Of a stretch of 64,000 bases of DNA, positions 44,600-56,100 are shown one piece after another (positions within the stretch are counted from its first letter, which is position 1; every line of letters begins with the position of its first letter). The stretch comes from Rhynchonema sp. JSB1_4. Lineage: Eukaryota; Nematoda; Chromadorea; Monhysterida; Xyalidae. The translations under genes were made by a program, and so were the position numbers. The notes beneath the pieces are model-generated. The model was not told where the DNA came from, made no database searches, and saw nothing but the letters and a program-made list of their open reading frames with translations. Location of the stretch: assembly GCA_030248065.1 (NCBI GenBank), contig JASAMV010006919.1, positions 62,001 to 126,000 of the forward strand, in the 5' to 3' direction.

Positions 44600-44872
44600 T
44601 ATAGTAAATTTCTAATTTCGTTGCCACATGCATTCCTACAGACGCAGGGAAACTCCCGTTCGAAGTCGAAGCAGGCAACAAGCTCAACACACAGTCAACA
44701 AGCCACGCAGCTGGCTCGTGTGCGTTTCGAATGTTTCAGTCACACAAGCTGTGTGCGTCAGCTGCGTGGCTTCTTGACTGTGTGTTGAGCTTGTTGCCTG
44801 CTTCGACTTCGAACGGGAGTTTCCCTGCGTCTGTAGGAACGCATGAGGCAACGAAATTAGAAATTTACTATA
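44600..44872. mobile_element. Near-perfect long palindrome (foldback element)
   Basis: Arms of about 113 bp are nearly perfect inverted copies (TATAGTAAATTTCTAATTTC at the left, GAAATTAGAAATTTACTATA at the right) around a roughly 48-bp centre that is itself partly inverted (AGCTGCGTGGCTT pairs with AAGCCACGCAGCT). It lies in the spacer between METTL17 and the F-box-like gene. Transcription through it would give a long double-stranded RNA. Confidence 0.8.
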
Positions 44873-44954
44873 CCAGACACAGCAATAAACAGAACACTGA
44901 GCTTGACTCAAAACCGCAAAACAACGGAGCACAATTTATCACTCTGACTGTTCT

Positions 44955-47900
44955 TCATACGTCGTATTTGTCTTGAACACGGGGCGCGATCCTGTTGACA
45001 ATTTTGAGTTGTTCATGTTTGATCGGCAGCACCTCCCCATGTCTGCGCTGTCTGACACGTACAGCCATGTGTTTCTCATCGCCGTGCTTGGCATGCGAAT
45101 ATGCGCATTGTTCAATCGTGCCATCCCGCGTGCACAGTTTGCACAACCATCGACTCTTGGTTCGTCTCAATTCGTCCACAATTCGTGGCCAGTTGTCCGC
45201 AATGCGCGCGCCACGACGCAAAATTATGTAACAGAATTCGTCGCGCTCCGGTGCTGCTTTGTCGCCAACTGGAAATAATCTCAGGTGGGGATTCGATCTC
45301 ATTTTATTAGTTTATTTACTTATTTATCTTATTTTCTTTTTATTTTTATTTTTTTATTTATTTATCTTATCTTAGTTTATTATCAAGTGCAATATGCACG
45401 AACACGCAACGTTGCGCCACTTTGCCACGACCGAGGTTTGCGACGCGACATTAATCTCAATCAGCCACAAACTAACCAAACAGCCGCGAGTGTCGTTGAC
45501 TGTACACCGGCGTCACACACGATTCGATGCGATGTTTGTACGTTTTCGGACAGCGTGCATCGTGCGCGCACGGGGCCAGCACGTGACCGATGGGCAGTAA
45601 AGTCGGCAGGTCGACGTCAGATGGTAGCTACAAATTGGGGAAGTGCAAAAATAAGTTGATTTGAACCAGTGATGTAGTTGGTCCGGCGCAAGAAAGCTAG
45701 CTAGCTGGCCGGGTACTAGGGATCGGCGTCGGTGTCGGAAAAAAGTCGGTGTAGGTACCGACACTACTAATGTCGGTGTCGGTGTCGGTGTCGGTCCACA
45801 AAAGTGTCGGTTTTTTTCAGGTGTCGGTAGTGTCGGTCCCCAATTTTTCGGCAGCCAACTACTATTAGAAAAAAAATATATTCCACCTATTATTTTCTTT
45901 ATTTCCCAAAAACAAAAAAAAAAGCGCCAAGCGCTGGTTTTGAACGACCAATTCCTCATACACGGTTCAGTTTCAATTCTGCAGCAGTGCAACACAACAA
46001 GAGAACAATTTTTTTGGAATCAGATTAAAGGAAAGACATGCGAACAGAATGAGAAATATCAATCACGAGTTATTTGCGAAGGACACCGATACATCATTAT
46101 TCTCCATCACATCAGATACACTCAATTGTACAAGTATTGACACGTGGGTAGCATACGCTTCAGGAACAACAACTTTTCAGCAGTGTCTGGTTTCAAGCGA
46201 TTTCGGTACTTCGTGTAGATGCTGGCAGCCAGGCTGAATTCTTGTTCAGACATTGTGCTTGTCGGTGCTGCTGATAAGTACCGTTTCGCCATTTTCGACA
46301 AACGAGGGAACAACACTTCTGTTACACACATACAAAGTTCATAATTGTTTTTTGTTTTGGTATTTGATCCCTCTTTTTTCAGGTGAGAAGTACACCAACA
46401 CACCGGTTTTTGTCCAAAAAGGCATTTTAGGTCTAAAAATAAGTTTTTAGGGCTAAAAAAGGCAAACTCGGTTTTACTGTCGGTGTCGGTCATTTTTTCA
46501 CTGTCGGTGTCGGTGTCGGCGTGCTTTTTCGCCGGTGTCGGTACTTTCCAAAAAAGTGTCGGTGTCGGTGTCGGTCTACATGACCGACGCCGATCCCTAC
46601 CGGGTACCCCGATTCGGCGGGTATTGGTCCACAAGTCAAAACAGGGGTATAAAAATTGATTGAAATTATGCTAAAATAAGCCTTAGAATGCGTACTTTTG
46701 TGCACGTGTGAGAAGCAAATTTGACCATTTTTGGCTCATAAAATGGTCATTTTGGCACTAAAATCAACACTTTTTGACTTGATGACCGGAGCAGCCAGTT
46801 TGGAGGGTATAAGTTTGGGAGCAAGAAAGCTACCTAGCAGTTGGGGGTATTACACCCTCCCCCCCCAACCACATTACTGATTTGAACTGAACCAAACATT
46901 TTGGGAAAGAAACGAAACCCAAAAATGTGTTCAGCATACCTGAGCCTGAAGCCACATAGTTCGCTCCAGCTCGGACGCGCATTCCATTTCGTGCGCCTTA
47001 TTGAGCAGTTTCGGGTCCAATCGCTGGTCATGCAGGAACAACATTGACGCTTTGTCCGGGTCGATGCGATTGCCCAGTGATAGGATGTGATCGCGCGCTT
47101 CCATGATCGTCTTGAATCCGTTGTGACTCGGTCGCTCGATTAGGATCAGATATCTGCAAACATAATTTTAAAAAAAACATGAAAAGCCACACCACCTTTT
47201 GTATTGTATGATTTGCACACTACCGGTGCATATGTACATATTCTGCCTGACGCACCACCGAACGGGCAAAGCACCAAGTTGGCAACAAATCTTGAACTTA
47301 AAAAATATAAAAAATGTTCCAAATGAACAACATACAAACCTGCTGGTTTTCAACCACATAGTCTCGACAATGTCCATGCGCTCTTCATATGACGCACAGT
47401 CCAACAATGTGAAGGCAGACATTGCGATGTCAAATGTGGGTCCTTTTGAAACATCACGCAGCATAGCCGTCCGGTAGAGCACGTTCGGGTGCACATAGCC
47501 GGCGCTGGGGTCCTCATCAACCTATTAGGAATCAATCGATTGCTTATCAGGACTTTTGAAATTTCTTTAGGAATGCTTCACGACTTTTGAAATTTGAAAA
47601 AGTAACTTGCCAAAGCCGAACATTTCACTCAAAATGCTTCTCAACCGGCAAAAAAACCAAACATCACTTGCTAAGTTGAGATATTGCAAATTGCATGTGC
47701 CTACTTGCAAAAACGGTGCGTTTTCGCTGCGAGTATGGCAAGAAAGGGGGTGAAAAAATTGTGCAAAATCTAGAACCAAAAAACACGGCTAAATCGCGCT
47801 CGTTTATCCACCACATAGTACACACACACCTGCATTAATTGTCGCGATAAATTCACCATGTCAATGCTGCGATCAATGCACATGTACTCACGAATGCGGT

Positions 47901-49121
47901 CCGCCCAAACGTGATCGCACGCCCACAGGCTGGTGCCTGCAAACACGTGATGACACGAGCAATGCGCATGCTTGCCGAAAACCGCAACTCAAAACATCCA
48001 ACCAACCCAATCCACTGCCAAAATCCAGCACGGTCTGGGGCACAAACTGCGGATCTAATGTTTCAATCTCCCTCAACACCCTTCGCACAGCAGCATAGTC
48101 GGCCGTTGCCCGTGCGATTGCGTAGGCAAAGCACGAATGCAACGAACGAAATGCGAGTGGTTTGTGCAGATTGACCACGTGTTCGGCGCGTTTCGCCGCC
48201 TGAAACACAAAGGCGGACTGTGTCGAAAATACGAACATGAGCATCAACCGCCCGCAGCTCGATTGCATTTACTCTTGATGCTATGGAGAAAGCAAACAGA
48301 CAAAAAACATCACAGGACTGCCTGGTTGTTCCAAAGTTACAGTTAGTGGATCTCGTCCGCACAACGTGATAATCAGGGGCCGGCACGGGAGGCGGTTGGC
48401 AACGGACAGGAACAGACCAGAAACTGGGCGTGACTGACTCACTCACCTTTGGACTCAACATTTTATTGATTTCCCGCCACTCCTCTGGCGTTAGTTTGTC
48501 GACGTCGAGTTTCTTCTTTTTCAAATGTTTTCCGCGCAAAACGCCCAGGTGGTAGTGCAGGCGCGCTGAGAATTGCACAAACTATGATTATACGACAAAA
48601 CTAACATTGCTCTGTTTTTTTCATTCGCTTTTTTTCGATTACGCGTGCTTAATTGCTGACCTTTTCCCACACCATAAACTATACTAAGTTGCAAAACATT
48701 TTGAGGGCAGCATGTGCCCGTAGTTCAAAATAGAACCGTTTGTCAACAAAATAACATCGAAAACAAAAAATGGTTTCTCACATTTGAGCTCACTCTTTTC
48801 CACCGGCAGTCGACTGGCCGTGAACGACGCCAACGTTTCGGCCGCATCTTTTTTGATCGCCTTCAAATTCAGGTTCTTGTCTGCGGCGACTCGCAGCAAA
48901 TTTTTACAGAACAACTCCGGTAATTGGACGGGTTGCGCGGGCACTCGTGATGGCGGCGGCACGTTGGTGTTCGTCTTATTCGGCGCCGTATTTTCAGAAG
49001 TTTCGAGCAATTGAGCAGATGTAGAAACAATAGGTTGGGGGCATGAAGCAAAGCGTCGCGGCCTGATTTTTGAGCACACTAGTTTATGTACAACAGCTGA
49101 GTAATGCTTGGAAAACGGCAT
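44955..49121 (-). CDS. METTL17: Mitoribosome assembly factor METTL17 (Rsm22 family)
   Basis: Exons: 49121-48782, 48565-48447, 48199-48007, 47936-47830, 47521-47340, 47153-46940, 45627-45477, 45268-44955 (539 aa). A basic N-terminus (SKIRPRRF) fits mitochondrial import. The methyltransferase core shows VLDFGSGLGTSLWAC (motif I), REYMCIDRSIDMVNLS, AMSAFTLLDCASYEERM and YLILIERPSHNGFKTI. Near the end, HVLAPCAHDARCPK and LCKLCTRDG supply cysteines at the places reported to hold a 4Fe-4S cluster in this family. About 45 residues between LGNRIDPDK and GHVLAPC have no counterpart in human. The start lies 35 bp beyond the PHPT1 stop. The last-but-one intron holds a nested hAT pair. Confidence 0.92.
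45717..46599. mobile_element. hAT element with transposase remnant, TAGGGATCGGCGTCGG ends
   Basis: Inverted ends TAGGGATCGGCGTCGG and CCGACGCCGATCCCTA, each followed by GTGTCGGTGTCGG repeats. The target duplication CCGGGTAC is exact at 45709-45716 and 46600-46607. The minus strand keeps the C-terminal part of a hAT transposase (46331-46122). A bare end of the same family lies at the 3' end of TBCD. Confidence 0.88.
46122..46331 (-). pseudogene. hAT transposase dimerisation-domain remnant
   Basis: The reading frame contains AKRYLSAAPTSTMSEQEFSL followed by AASIYTKYRNRLKPDTAEKL and LFLKRMLP, the spacing expected of the hAT C-terminal dimerisation region (Pro-Thr-Ser, Glu-x-x-Phe-Ser, Arg-x-x-Leu, Leu-x-Phe-Leu). 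The catalytic RNase H-like part is absent, so this is a remnant of an internally deleted element. It identifies the superfamily that likely mobilises the MITEs here. Confidence 0.8.
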
Positions 49122-49156
49122 ATTTAGCGATATTCTAGTTGTGCTGATGTGCCTCT

Positions 49157-50184
49157 TTAGTATCCGTCGTTGGTCCAGGTAACGTTGTAGTCAGGGTACG
49201 CCTTTCGCAGTATGTCGGCTGATTTACTGTGGTCGGCTTTGCCGTAACCCTGAAATTCAGGCGTAGAGACCGTGAATACCACAAGACCTAAAAATACATC
49301 TTCAAATAACGTTCTCTCACTTGTGAATATCCGTAGATCGTGAGCGAATGCTTAGTTGGTCGATGCTCAATACGCCCGCCACCCAGACAATCGGCCTTGC
49401 AATTCGCTGCCTCGATCGACGGCTGCACTTCGTCCAATATGTCGCCTGCAAAATTTTCATGAACAGGAGTGGGTGACGGTAAATCGTTTGAGCGCGTTGT
49501 GTAGACCCAAATGCGTGATACACTCAAATTAAAAGTGCACGCTTTTGAACGAAGTGCAAAACAGCACGTTCGCGCACGTGTCGTAGTTGATCCTTCGTTT
49601 GGAAAACCACAACTTGTGCATCAGCCAGCGTGACGCCGAAACATCTGACTTTGACGTTCATTTTGGCGGTGAGCAGGGCCAAAAGAGCAGAGCACTTATC
49701 TTGTTCCAATGGCTTAGGCTGATTTTGGTATCAGGCTTAGGCTTACACTTAAGATTGATTTGGTGTTTGGGCTTAGGCTTATGCCTATTCGTTTTTAGGT
49801 TCTGCTCTTTTGGACTGCTCTTTTTCACTTGCTCAAAGTGGTCTTGCTCAAATGTGCTTGGCTCAATTGCCCGTCCGCCGTTGCGTCAGCAACCGTAGTA
49901 TAGTAGTGGTATCACAGTACTTTTATTTCGCTTCAGACACGAGAAAGGTAAACGTTGCCCAACCCACTGCTCAATCGTAACCAACCGTGAAACGGGCAGC
50001 GCTCGAAGCCGCGCACGATCAATTTCTCTTTGTTCGTTGCTTTATCGGTGACCTTGATCAAAATGTACTTGAATTTGCCGGATGCGTCAATGTCAACGTC
50101 AGCCAATTGGTCCATAATCGTCGATGTGCGAGCGCCCGCAAATCGACCGAAACTATTCAGCACTGGTCGGGCACGTGTTAGCAT
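49157..50184 (-). CDS. PHPT1: 14 kDa phosphohistidine phosphatase (Janus/PHPT1 family)
   Basis: Exons: 50184-49986, 49445-49321, 49249-49157 (138 aa). The core matches PHPT1: DVDIDASGKFKYILIKV, LIVRGFERCPFHGDILDEV with the expected catalytic His just before the exon junction, ADCLGGGRI and YGYSQGYGKADH, ending YPDYNVTWTNDGY. The enzyme removes phosphate from phosphohistidine (and phospholysine) in proteins. About 24 extra N-terminal residues (MLTRARPVLNSFGRFAGAR) are Arg-rich without acidic residues, suggesting a mitochondrial form; the ATG at 50115 (MDQLADVD) is the cytosolic alternative. METTL17 starts 35 bp downstream. Confidence 0.94.
49677..49878. mobile_element. Foldback fragment with TTAGGC core in a PHPT1 intron
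   Basis: GGCCAAAAGAGCAGAGCACT at the left and TTTGGACTGCTCTTTTTCAC..GCTCAAATGTGCTTGGCTCA at the right match the inner foldback at 28262-28545. The centre has repeated GGCTTAGGCT units. It lies in the first PHPT1 intron. Confidence 0.65.
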
Positions 50185-51071
50185 CTGCTTCGGGGGGATG
50201 CTGCACTAAAAACGCAAATCATGTCACTTTTTGCATGAAACCGTGTAATTTCGACGCCGTCATCAAATATTCTGCTTCACAGTCGAAAAAGCAGCACCGC
50301 AACCACGGGATACGATAAAAATCCACAAACCGGCCAAGGCATAAAATATTGAAAAACAAGCTTTATTTGTGCATATGACGTACAGAAGTATTCAGAAAGA
50401 TTATATAAATCAACAAAGAGCAGTATTAAAATGTTCAATCGCGATTATGATGCAGAGAGGAATGGCGGTTCTGTTGCTTTGAAAATATGGCAACCAAACA
50501 ATTTTAGACCGGTCAGGCGTGTATTTCAGAAAAATATGGCAGACATAAAATACACCGACGCAACGTCGCTCAATGAAACAACCGTGAAAGAAAAAAACAA
50601 CTTCTGATAATTTATATATTTCTACCCCCTCCCACCATGCATAGATCGTGAAGATGATATTTTCAGTGATATAAAAGCGTGGAAACACAGAATACCATTT
50701 TGTATGTAAGTATGCAACGCCGATGATGCAGAGTATTCGACGTGTTTTTGCAAGAGATCACTGTCTGGGATGGAAGCACAATCACAAAAATATAGTGTTC
50801 GGAACAATGACAAAAACGGGGGAGGAGACCGTGGATGGCAAGGATTATGGATGGCAGCTTTTGACTACGGTAGATCGGCAAGGGGGAGCCGCGGACGGCG
50901 ATGGCCATCGGCAATACGGTAGGTTACGGTACCCATGCTGACAATGCTGAAGCTACTACCGTAGTCAAAAACCACCATCCATAATCCTACTTTCCACGTT
51001 CTCCTCACCGGATAAAAAACAACCAATCTGCAATTAAGCATAATTTGTTCACCGCACATACGCACACAATA
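50185..51071. other. Spacer between NUDT18 and PHPT1, with a hairpin
   Basis: No gene is seen. It is AT-rich, with an inverted repeat at about 50843-50989: GGATTATGGATGGCAGC..GACTACGGTAG at the left pairs with CTACCGTAGTC..CCATCCATAATCC at the right. It presumably includes the NUDT18 3' UTR and PHPT1 promoter. Confidence 0.45.
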
Positions 51072-53039
51072 TTACAACATGCTGAACTTGGGTCCGTGGT
51101 TGAACGTGCGTTTGACAAACGTGACGTCATCGTCTGATAGTTCATGCCAGAGGAACCGATCCGGTTGGACGATATCGGGCGATCCAGCCGATTTGATGGC
51201 CACCAACAACGTCACGCACAACCCGTCGTGACTGACGGTCTTGTCACGTGACGGCTGACATTGAATGCTCACCAACGTGTTCGGGATGTCCAGCGATATG
51301 CCCATGTTCCGGAACAGAACCTGCAATAGCAAGTTGAATAATAGAAAGTGAGAGAACAGCCCAAATATTCGTTTAGCATAACACCAGCAGCAGTCAATGG
51401 TTTACTGTTGGTGGGAAATAAACACTCTACCACCACGTGGTTGACAATTCAGAATACCAAACACGACTGGTGCGATTCCAAAACGAACACGATATCCCCA
51501 AATTATCAGTGATTCTATCCTATCCGGGCTCAAGAATCTCCGCGGCTAAAGCTACCCTATCTCACGTATCAATGACGCGGAACAAAGCAATAATAAAGTG
51601 AACGTTGACGAACGCGATAGAACTTTGAGACGACCGCCGGAAACACGCAGCCGCCGAGCGCGAACTGCGCGATCGGAATCGACAGCAGGTCGGGATTGTC
51701 GGTGCAGCTGCGTCGTAGCAATACCAGATATCTGAAACGAACTCTCATGCTTGAAATTGTGCATTCGAATTATTAAAAATATTTGTGACTTTCGGCTGAC
51801 TGACTTCTGTTCCAATTCTCTGATCACCAGCAAGCGACAAAACATGCCGGGCGATTTCACCGGCGTGACAACGGTCGGCGGAATGTCGTCGTTTTGCTTG
51901 AGTCGATTGTGCACGGAAACGCCGTGAACGATCAATGTTTGAATGTCTCGCGCTCTGAAATGGTTTTCATCTTGTGTCAAAATCTAGTGGCTCAGTCCAA
52001 ATTTTTAGCCGCCCAATGAGCCACTATTAGTGGAAAAAACCCTGCACAGAACCTACCTGAGATCCACGCCCGAAGGCCGACTGAGAACGGTATTCACTGA
52101 GAAATATTTAGCTTGAAGTGACTCTTTGTCGGCTTGTTCTGTCGTTTTCAGTTCACCACCTGCAATTAAGGCTTCAAATCCTCAACCTCACCAAATGAAG
52201 GAAGCGCCAAATGAACAAAAGTGAAAATGTTCATCAAAATAGTCAAATAACAGACCAGTAACGGAGCAGAGTTGAGCGAAACGATACCAGCCACAGCCCT
52301 GCACCTCGACTTCCAGCAGGCGGTCAACATCAACGTCAAGGCCCGCTTCTTCTTTCACTTCGCGCTTCGTTGCTTCCTGTGAAATTCGTATATTTTGCAG
52401 TAATTCAAGAATCAAAGTAAAATTATTCCGCACGGTGTGGGAGTTCATTAATCCTTTACCTCAATTGATTCGCCGGGCTCCAGGCGGCCTGCGGGCAAAT
52501 ACCATCTGCAAGAACGCACAGCCATAAGTATTTGGACAATGAGCATGAGCATGATAAGAGTAATCAAAACAGAACGCGACCGACTTTCCCTTGCATTCAG
52601 GCTTGGCTTCCTGCACCAAAAGGCATTCGAGTTGTTCGCTTTCAACGCGGAACACCAGCGCAGCCACGATGTAGCACACGTTGCGACGGACAGCTATTGG
52701 CTCGTTAATATCTACAAAAAAACAGTTGGTGACAAAAACAATCACAAAAACGACTTGAATTTGACGTGGGTCCGCCGCTGGTGGTGACTTACGTCCGAGC
52801 ACAAAATCTGGTCGCGAAAAATCATCGATTGAAAGTAGCGGCTGTGTTGCAGCGTGCTGCACATTGAACTCGTGTCGTTCGACGTGTCTCATCTTGACTT
52901 GCAGCTCACAATCCAAAAGTTCACGTAATTTTTCACGATATTGATTCCGATTATCGTCCGTTATGGCGCTTTCCAGGCCGAACCGCCCTAGCTCGCTTTG
53001 CAACTGCGCATCGGTCATGTTGTCGACGTTTTTGGGCAT
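51072..53039 (-). CDS. NUDT18: Nudix hydrolase NUDT18 with N-terminal LEM-like motif
   Basis: Exons: 53039-52793, 52711-52585, 52505-52460, 52376-52256, 52159-52057, 51954-51805, 51731-51614, 51320-51072 (386 aa). The Nudix domain starts at RRNVCYIVAALVF (about residue 90). The Nudix box GRLEPGESIEEATKREVKEE with AGL is complete, including the REVKEE metal ligands, and is split by an intron after GESIE. Downstream, VTGGELKTTEQADKESLQAK and the C-terminal DGLCVTLLVAIKS block match NUDT18, which hydrolyses oxidised nucleoside diphosphates such as 8-oxo-dGDP. Residues 8-41 (MTDAQLQSELGRFGL..NRNQYREKLREL) resemble a LEM domain, not part of human NUDT18. BLOC1S3 ends 78 bp upstream. Confidence 0.92.
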
Positions 53040-53117
53040 TGTTTAATAATTCGATAATATCACAGCTGCAGGGCAAATGAAATGACCAGAGATTGCACAC
53101 ACGAGATTCGTGCTGAA

Positions 53118-56100
53118 TCAATTGCGGCCCAGATCTGAAGAAAACATGATTCGATATTTTTTGCCACACCAGCTGGCCAAACGAAACCCAACCTTTCTGA
53201 AAATCCGGTATACAATCAGCAGCAGCAAAGATCACATTCAAATGGCGATCGACATTGTACAACTTGTCCGCCAATTCGCGTGATTTGTAGGATGTGTCCT
53301 GCGTCCTCGAATTTATTATCATTTCGAATAACAAATGGTACGTAAGTACGAACCAAGAACCTCATTGGCCAAGGATACTTGCACCGGTATTTTTCTCAAA
53401 GGCCAAAATAACAAACCGACATTTTTCGGGAAACTGGAACATGTCAGAAGATTTCGGAAAACTGGCTTTCCAAAAATATTGGGGAACTAACTGGGAGGGT
53501 TCGACAGGGAGATCAGTTTCTCAAATCGCGCAAAAACACCACTTTTTATGTCACTTGTCCTGGTCCAATATGATTTTTCTTTAAAAAGCAATTTTAGACC
53601 ATGCTTCGCATCTTTCCAAAATGTACCGCATTTGAACAGACGACCAATTTTTGGACAATAACAAAAACAGTTTTTTAAACAAAATGCAACTATGTATACA
53701 CATGCTAATGCCAGAACCGCCATTCAGATTGACTCACTTGAGTGGTCAGCTCGGTGGACGTGATACAATTGGCGACCTGTTGCAATTCACGCACCAGTTG
53801 ACTGGCTTGTTTGTCGAAATGCGACGCGACCGCCTGGCCCAGACGCGCGTTCGTTTCGTGCAGTCGTTGATGGTAGGCGCTGGATAAGGTTCACACACAT
53901 TCACACAATAGCGTGGGTGACAGTGGTGTCGTTAGGGGGGTACCCCATGGTATGGGGTATGGGAAATAAATTTTTCACTTTTGGAACAAGCACCCCAAGA
54001 AATGACTTTTTGACCCCGAGAAGTACCAAAATTGACCATTATTCGTCCAAAAATGTCAAAAATCGCTTGCTACAGCAAGAAAACTCTGTTTTAAGCACTT
54101 TTAGACCAATTTTTGGCACTTTTAGAAGATTTTTTGGGATCATTTTGTTCAAAAACCCCACCCTCGGGGATGGGAAATTTTTGAGTTTTTGGAAACCCCC
54201 CTCCCCCCGGGTATGGGAAATTTTTGATTTTTTGGGGTATGTATGGGAAATTTCCCGGAAAATTGGGCTGGGTATGGGAAAATTTCGATTTCTCAACGAA
54301 ACCACTGGTGGGCACTGTAGTGGCTGGGGGCGGGGATGGGGGATTCCCCCCTAGGTATCTATCTCGAGTAAACCCTTAGGGGGATTGGGGGGGAGGGTAC
54401 CTATCTCGAGCCGACCCCAAAGGGTATCTCGAGTAAGTAGAATTATGCTTTTCAAAGGCAAAAATAGGTGTTTTTCGACCTCGGAACCCCTAAAAATCGC
54501 GCACCCAAAAATGGGCTTTTTAGGCCAATTTTCGGCAAAAATGTCAAAAAGTACCCATTTTTAGGCCAATTTTGCAGTAAAATTGCATGCAGAAAACGAC
54601 CTTTTTTCGCCTTTTTTGACGGACCATAGGGGTATCTTGGGTAGCCTCTGGGGGTATCTCGAGTAACTCCGAAACCTTCCCCCCCTAGGGTATCTTGGGT
54701 CGATTGGTCTGCCATTCATTCTGCTGGTGGGTGACACAGAAATTATTGGTCAAAATGAGAAAATATGGTAAAAAAATTGAGCTGCAAAAATATCGTAAAA
54801 TCTCCCAACGCACCGGACTTCCGGTCTCCGAGCAGAACCAGGGCTAGGCTAGGGGCGGCAAGCCTGGGTGGGGTGATCACTGGTCAGTGCTGGGGGAAGG
54901 GACGGGGGCAGTGGTGCCGTTCAGAAATCGAAAATTTCGCATACCCTGCCCAAATTTGGGCAAATTTCCAATGCATACCCCCAAAACTATAAAATTTCTC
55001 ATTCCAGGGGGTTACTCCAAAAATCGAAAAATTTCCCTGACCCGAGACGGTTTCTGAAAAGATGACCTAAAAAATTTTCTCAAGGTGCCAAAAATAAGTC
55101 TAAAAATTTTCGAAAAAGCGTTTTCTTGCGCAAGTAGGGTCAGAGAGATGTCGGGTGTCAAGAAAGTGTAGCTGTCGGGTGCCTCCAGATGCCGGGTGTC
55201 GGTTTTTTTGGGACCCGACGCTCTACAGCCGACACCACACACTTACGGTTCAAAACATTAGTTTTGCTGAGAGAAGAATTCTGAGAGAAAATTTTCTTCG
55301 AACCAAATGGTTCCGACTCCGAAAATGAGAGCCAAAAACTTCAATTCAGTAACTTTAACTTCAATTCAGTAACTTGAGCCAAAAAATTGCACTAATGATG
55401 CAAATGAGCAAAAATTTGCAGGCTTTTGGTGGAAAAACTACATGTCGGGTGTCGGTTTTTTCGGAACTGTCGGGTGTTGGGCGTCGACTTTTTTTCTCAG
55501 ATGTCGGGGTGTCGGGTACTTCGACCTTCCAGATGTCGGGTGTCCGCTATCAGGTAGGGTTAGAGGTCGGGGGGTACCCGACACCCGACAGCCGACACCC
55601 GACATCTGGAAATACCCGACACCCGACATTTGAGAAAAAAAGCCGACACCCGACACCCGACAGTTCCAAAAAAACCCGACACCCGACATCTAGTTTTTGG
55701 AAAAAAACCCGACACCCGACACCTGTTTTTGGACCAAAAACAGGCAAATTTTTGCTCCTTCGCATTATTATTGCGATTTTTTGGATCAAGTGACTGAATT
55801 CAAGTATTTTCACACAAAATAAACACCAAAATGACACATTCTGCGTCTTCGGAAACATTTGGTTCGAAGAAAATTATCTCTCAAAATTCTTTTCTCGGCA
55901 AAACTGATGTTTTGAAGCGTAAGTGTCGGGTGTCGGCTGTCGGGTCCCAAAAAACCCGACACCCGACACCTGGAGGCAGTGTGGTGGCAGGCCAATCGAC
56001 CCAAGATACCCTAGGGGGGGGAAGGTTTCGGGCTTACTCGAGATACCCCCCAGAGGCTACCCAAGATACCCCTATGGTCCGTCAAAAGGCGAAAAAAGGC

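Larger units (their letters stand above)
45667..46879. mobile_element. hAT-type MITE CAGTGATGTAGTTGG hosting a second element
   Basis: Ends CAGTGATGTAGTTGG and CCAACCACATTACTG. The target duplication ATTTGAAC is exact at 45659-45666 and 46880-46887. AAGAAAGCTAGCTAGC motifs occur near both ends. A complete 883-bp element is inserted at 45717. It lies in a METTL17 intron. Confidence 0.88.

Noticed and set aside
45720..46600. GTGTCGGTGTCGG repeats considered as a CRISPR-like or satellite array
   Set aside because: The repeats have no regular spacers, and they sit at both ends of a hAT element as subterminal repeats.
46332..46634. N-terminal extension of the hAT remnant frame
   Set aside because: The extension reads through the terminal repeats and into the host element (PTPTPT, DTDTDS), so it is not transposase sequence.
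55374..55793. 139-aa open frame with CRVSGVG-like repeats
   Set aside because: It is simple translation of GGGTGTCGGGTGTC repeats of the TAGGG elements, open in several frames at once.
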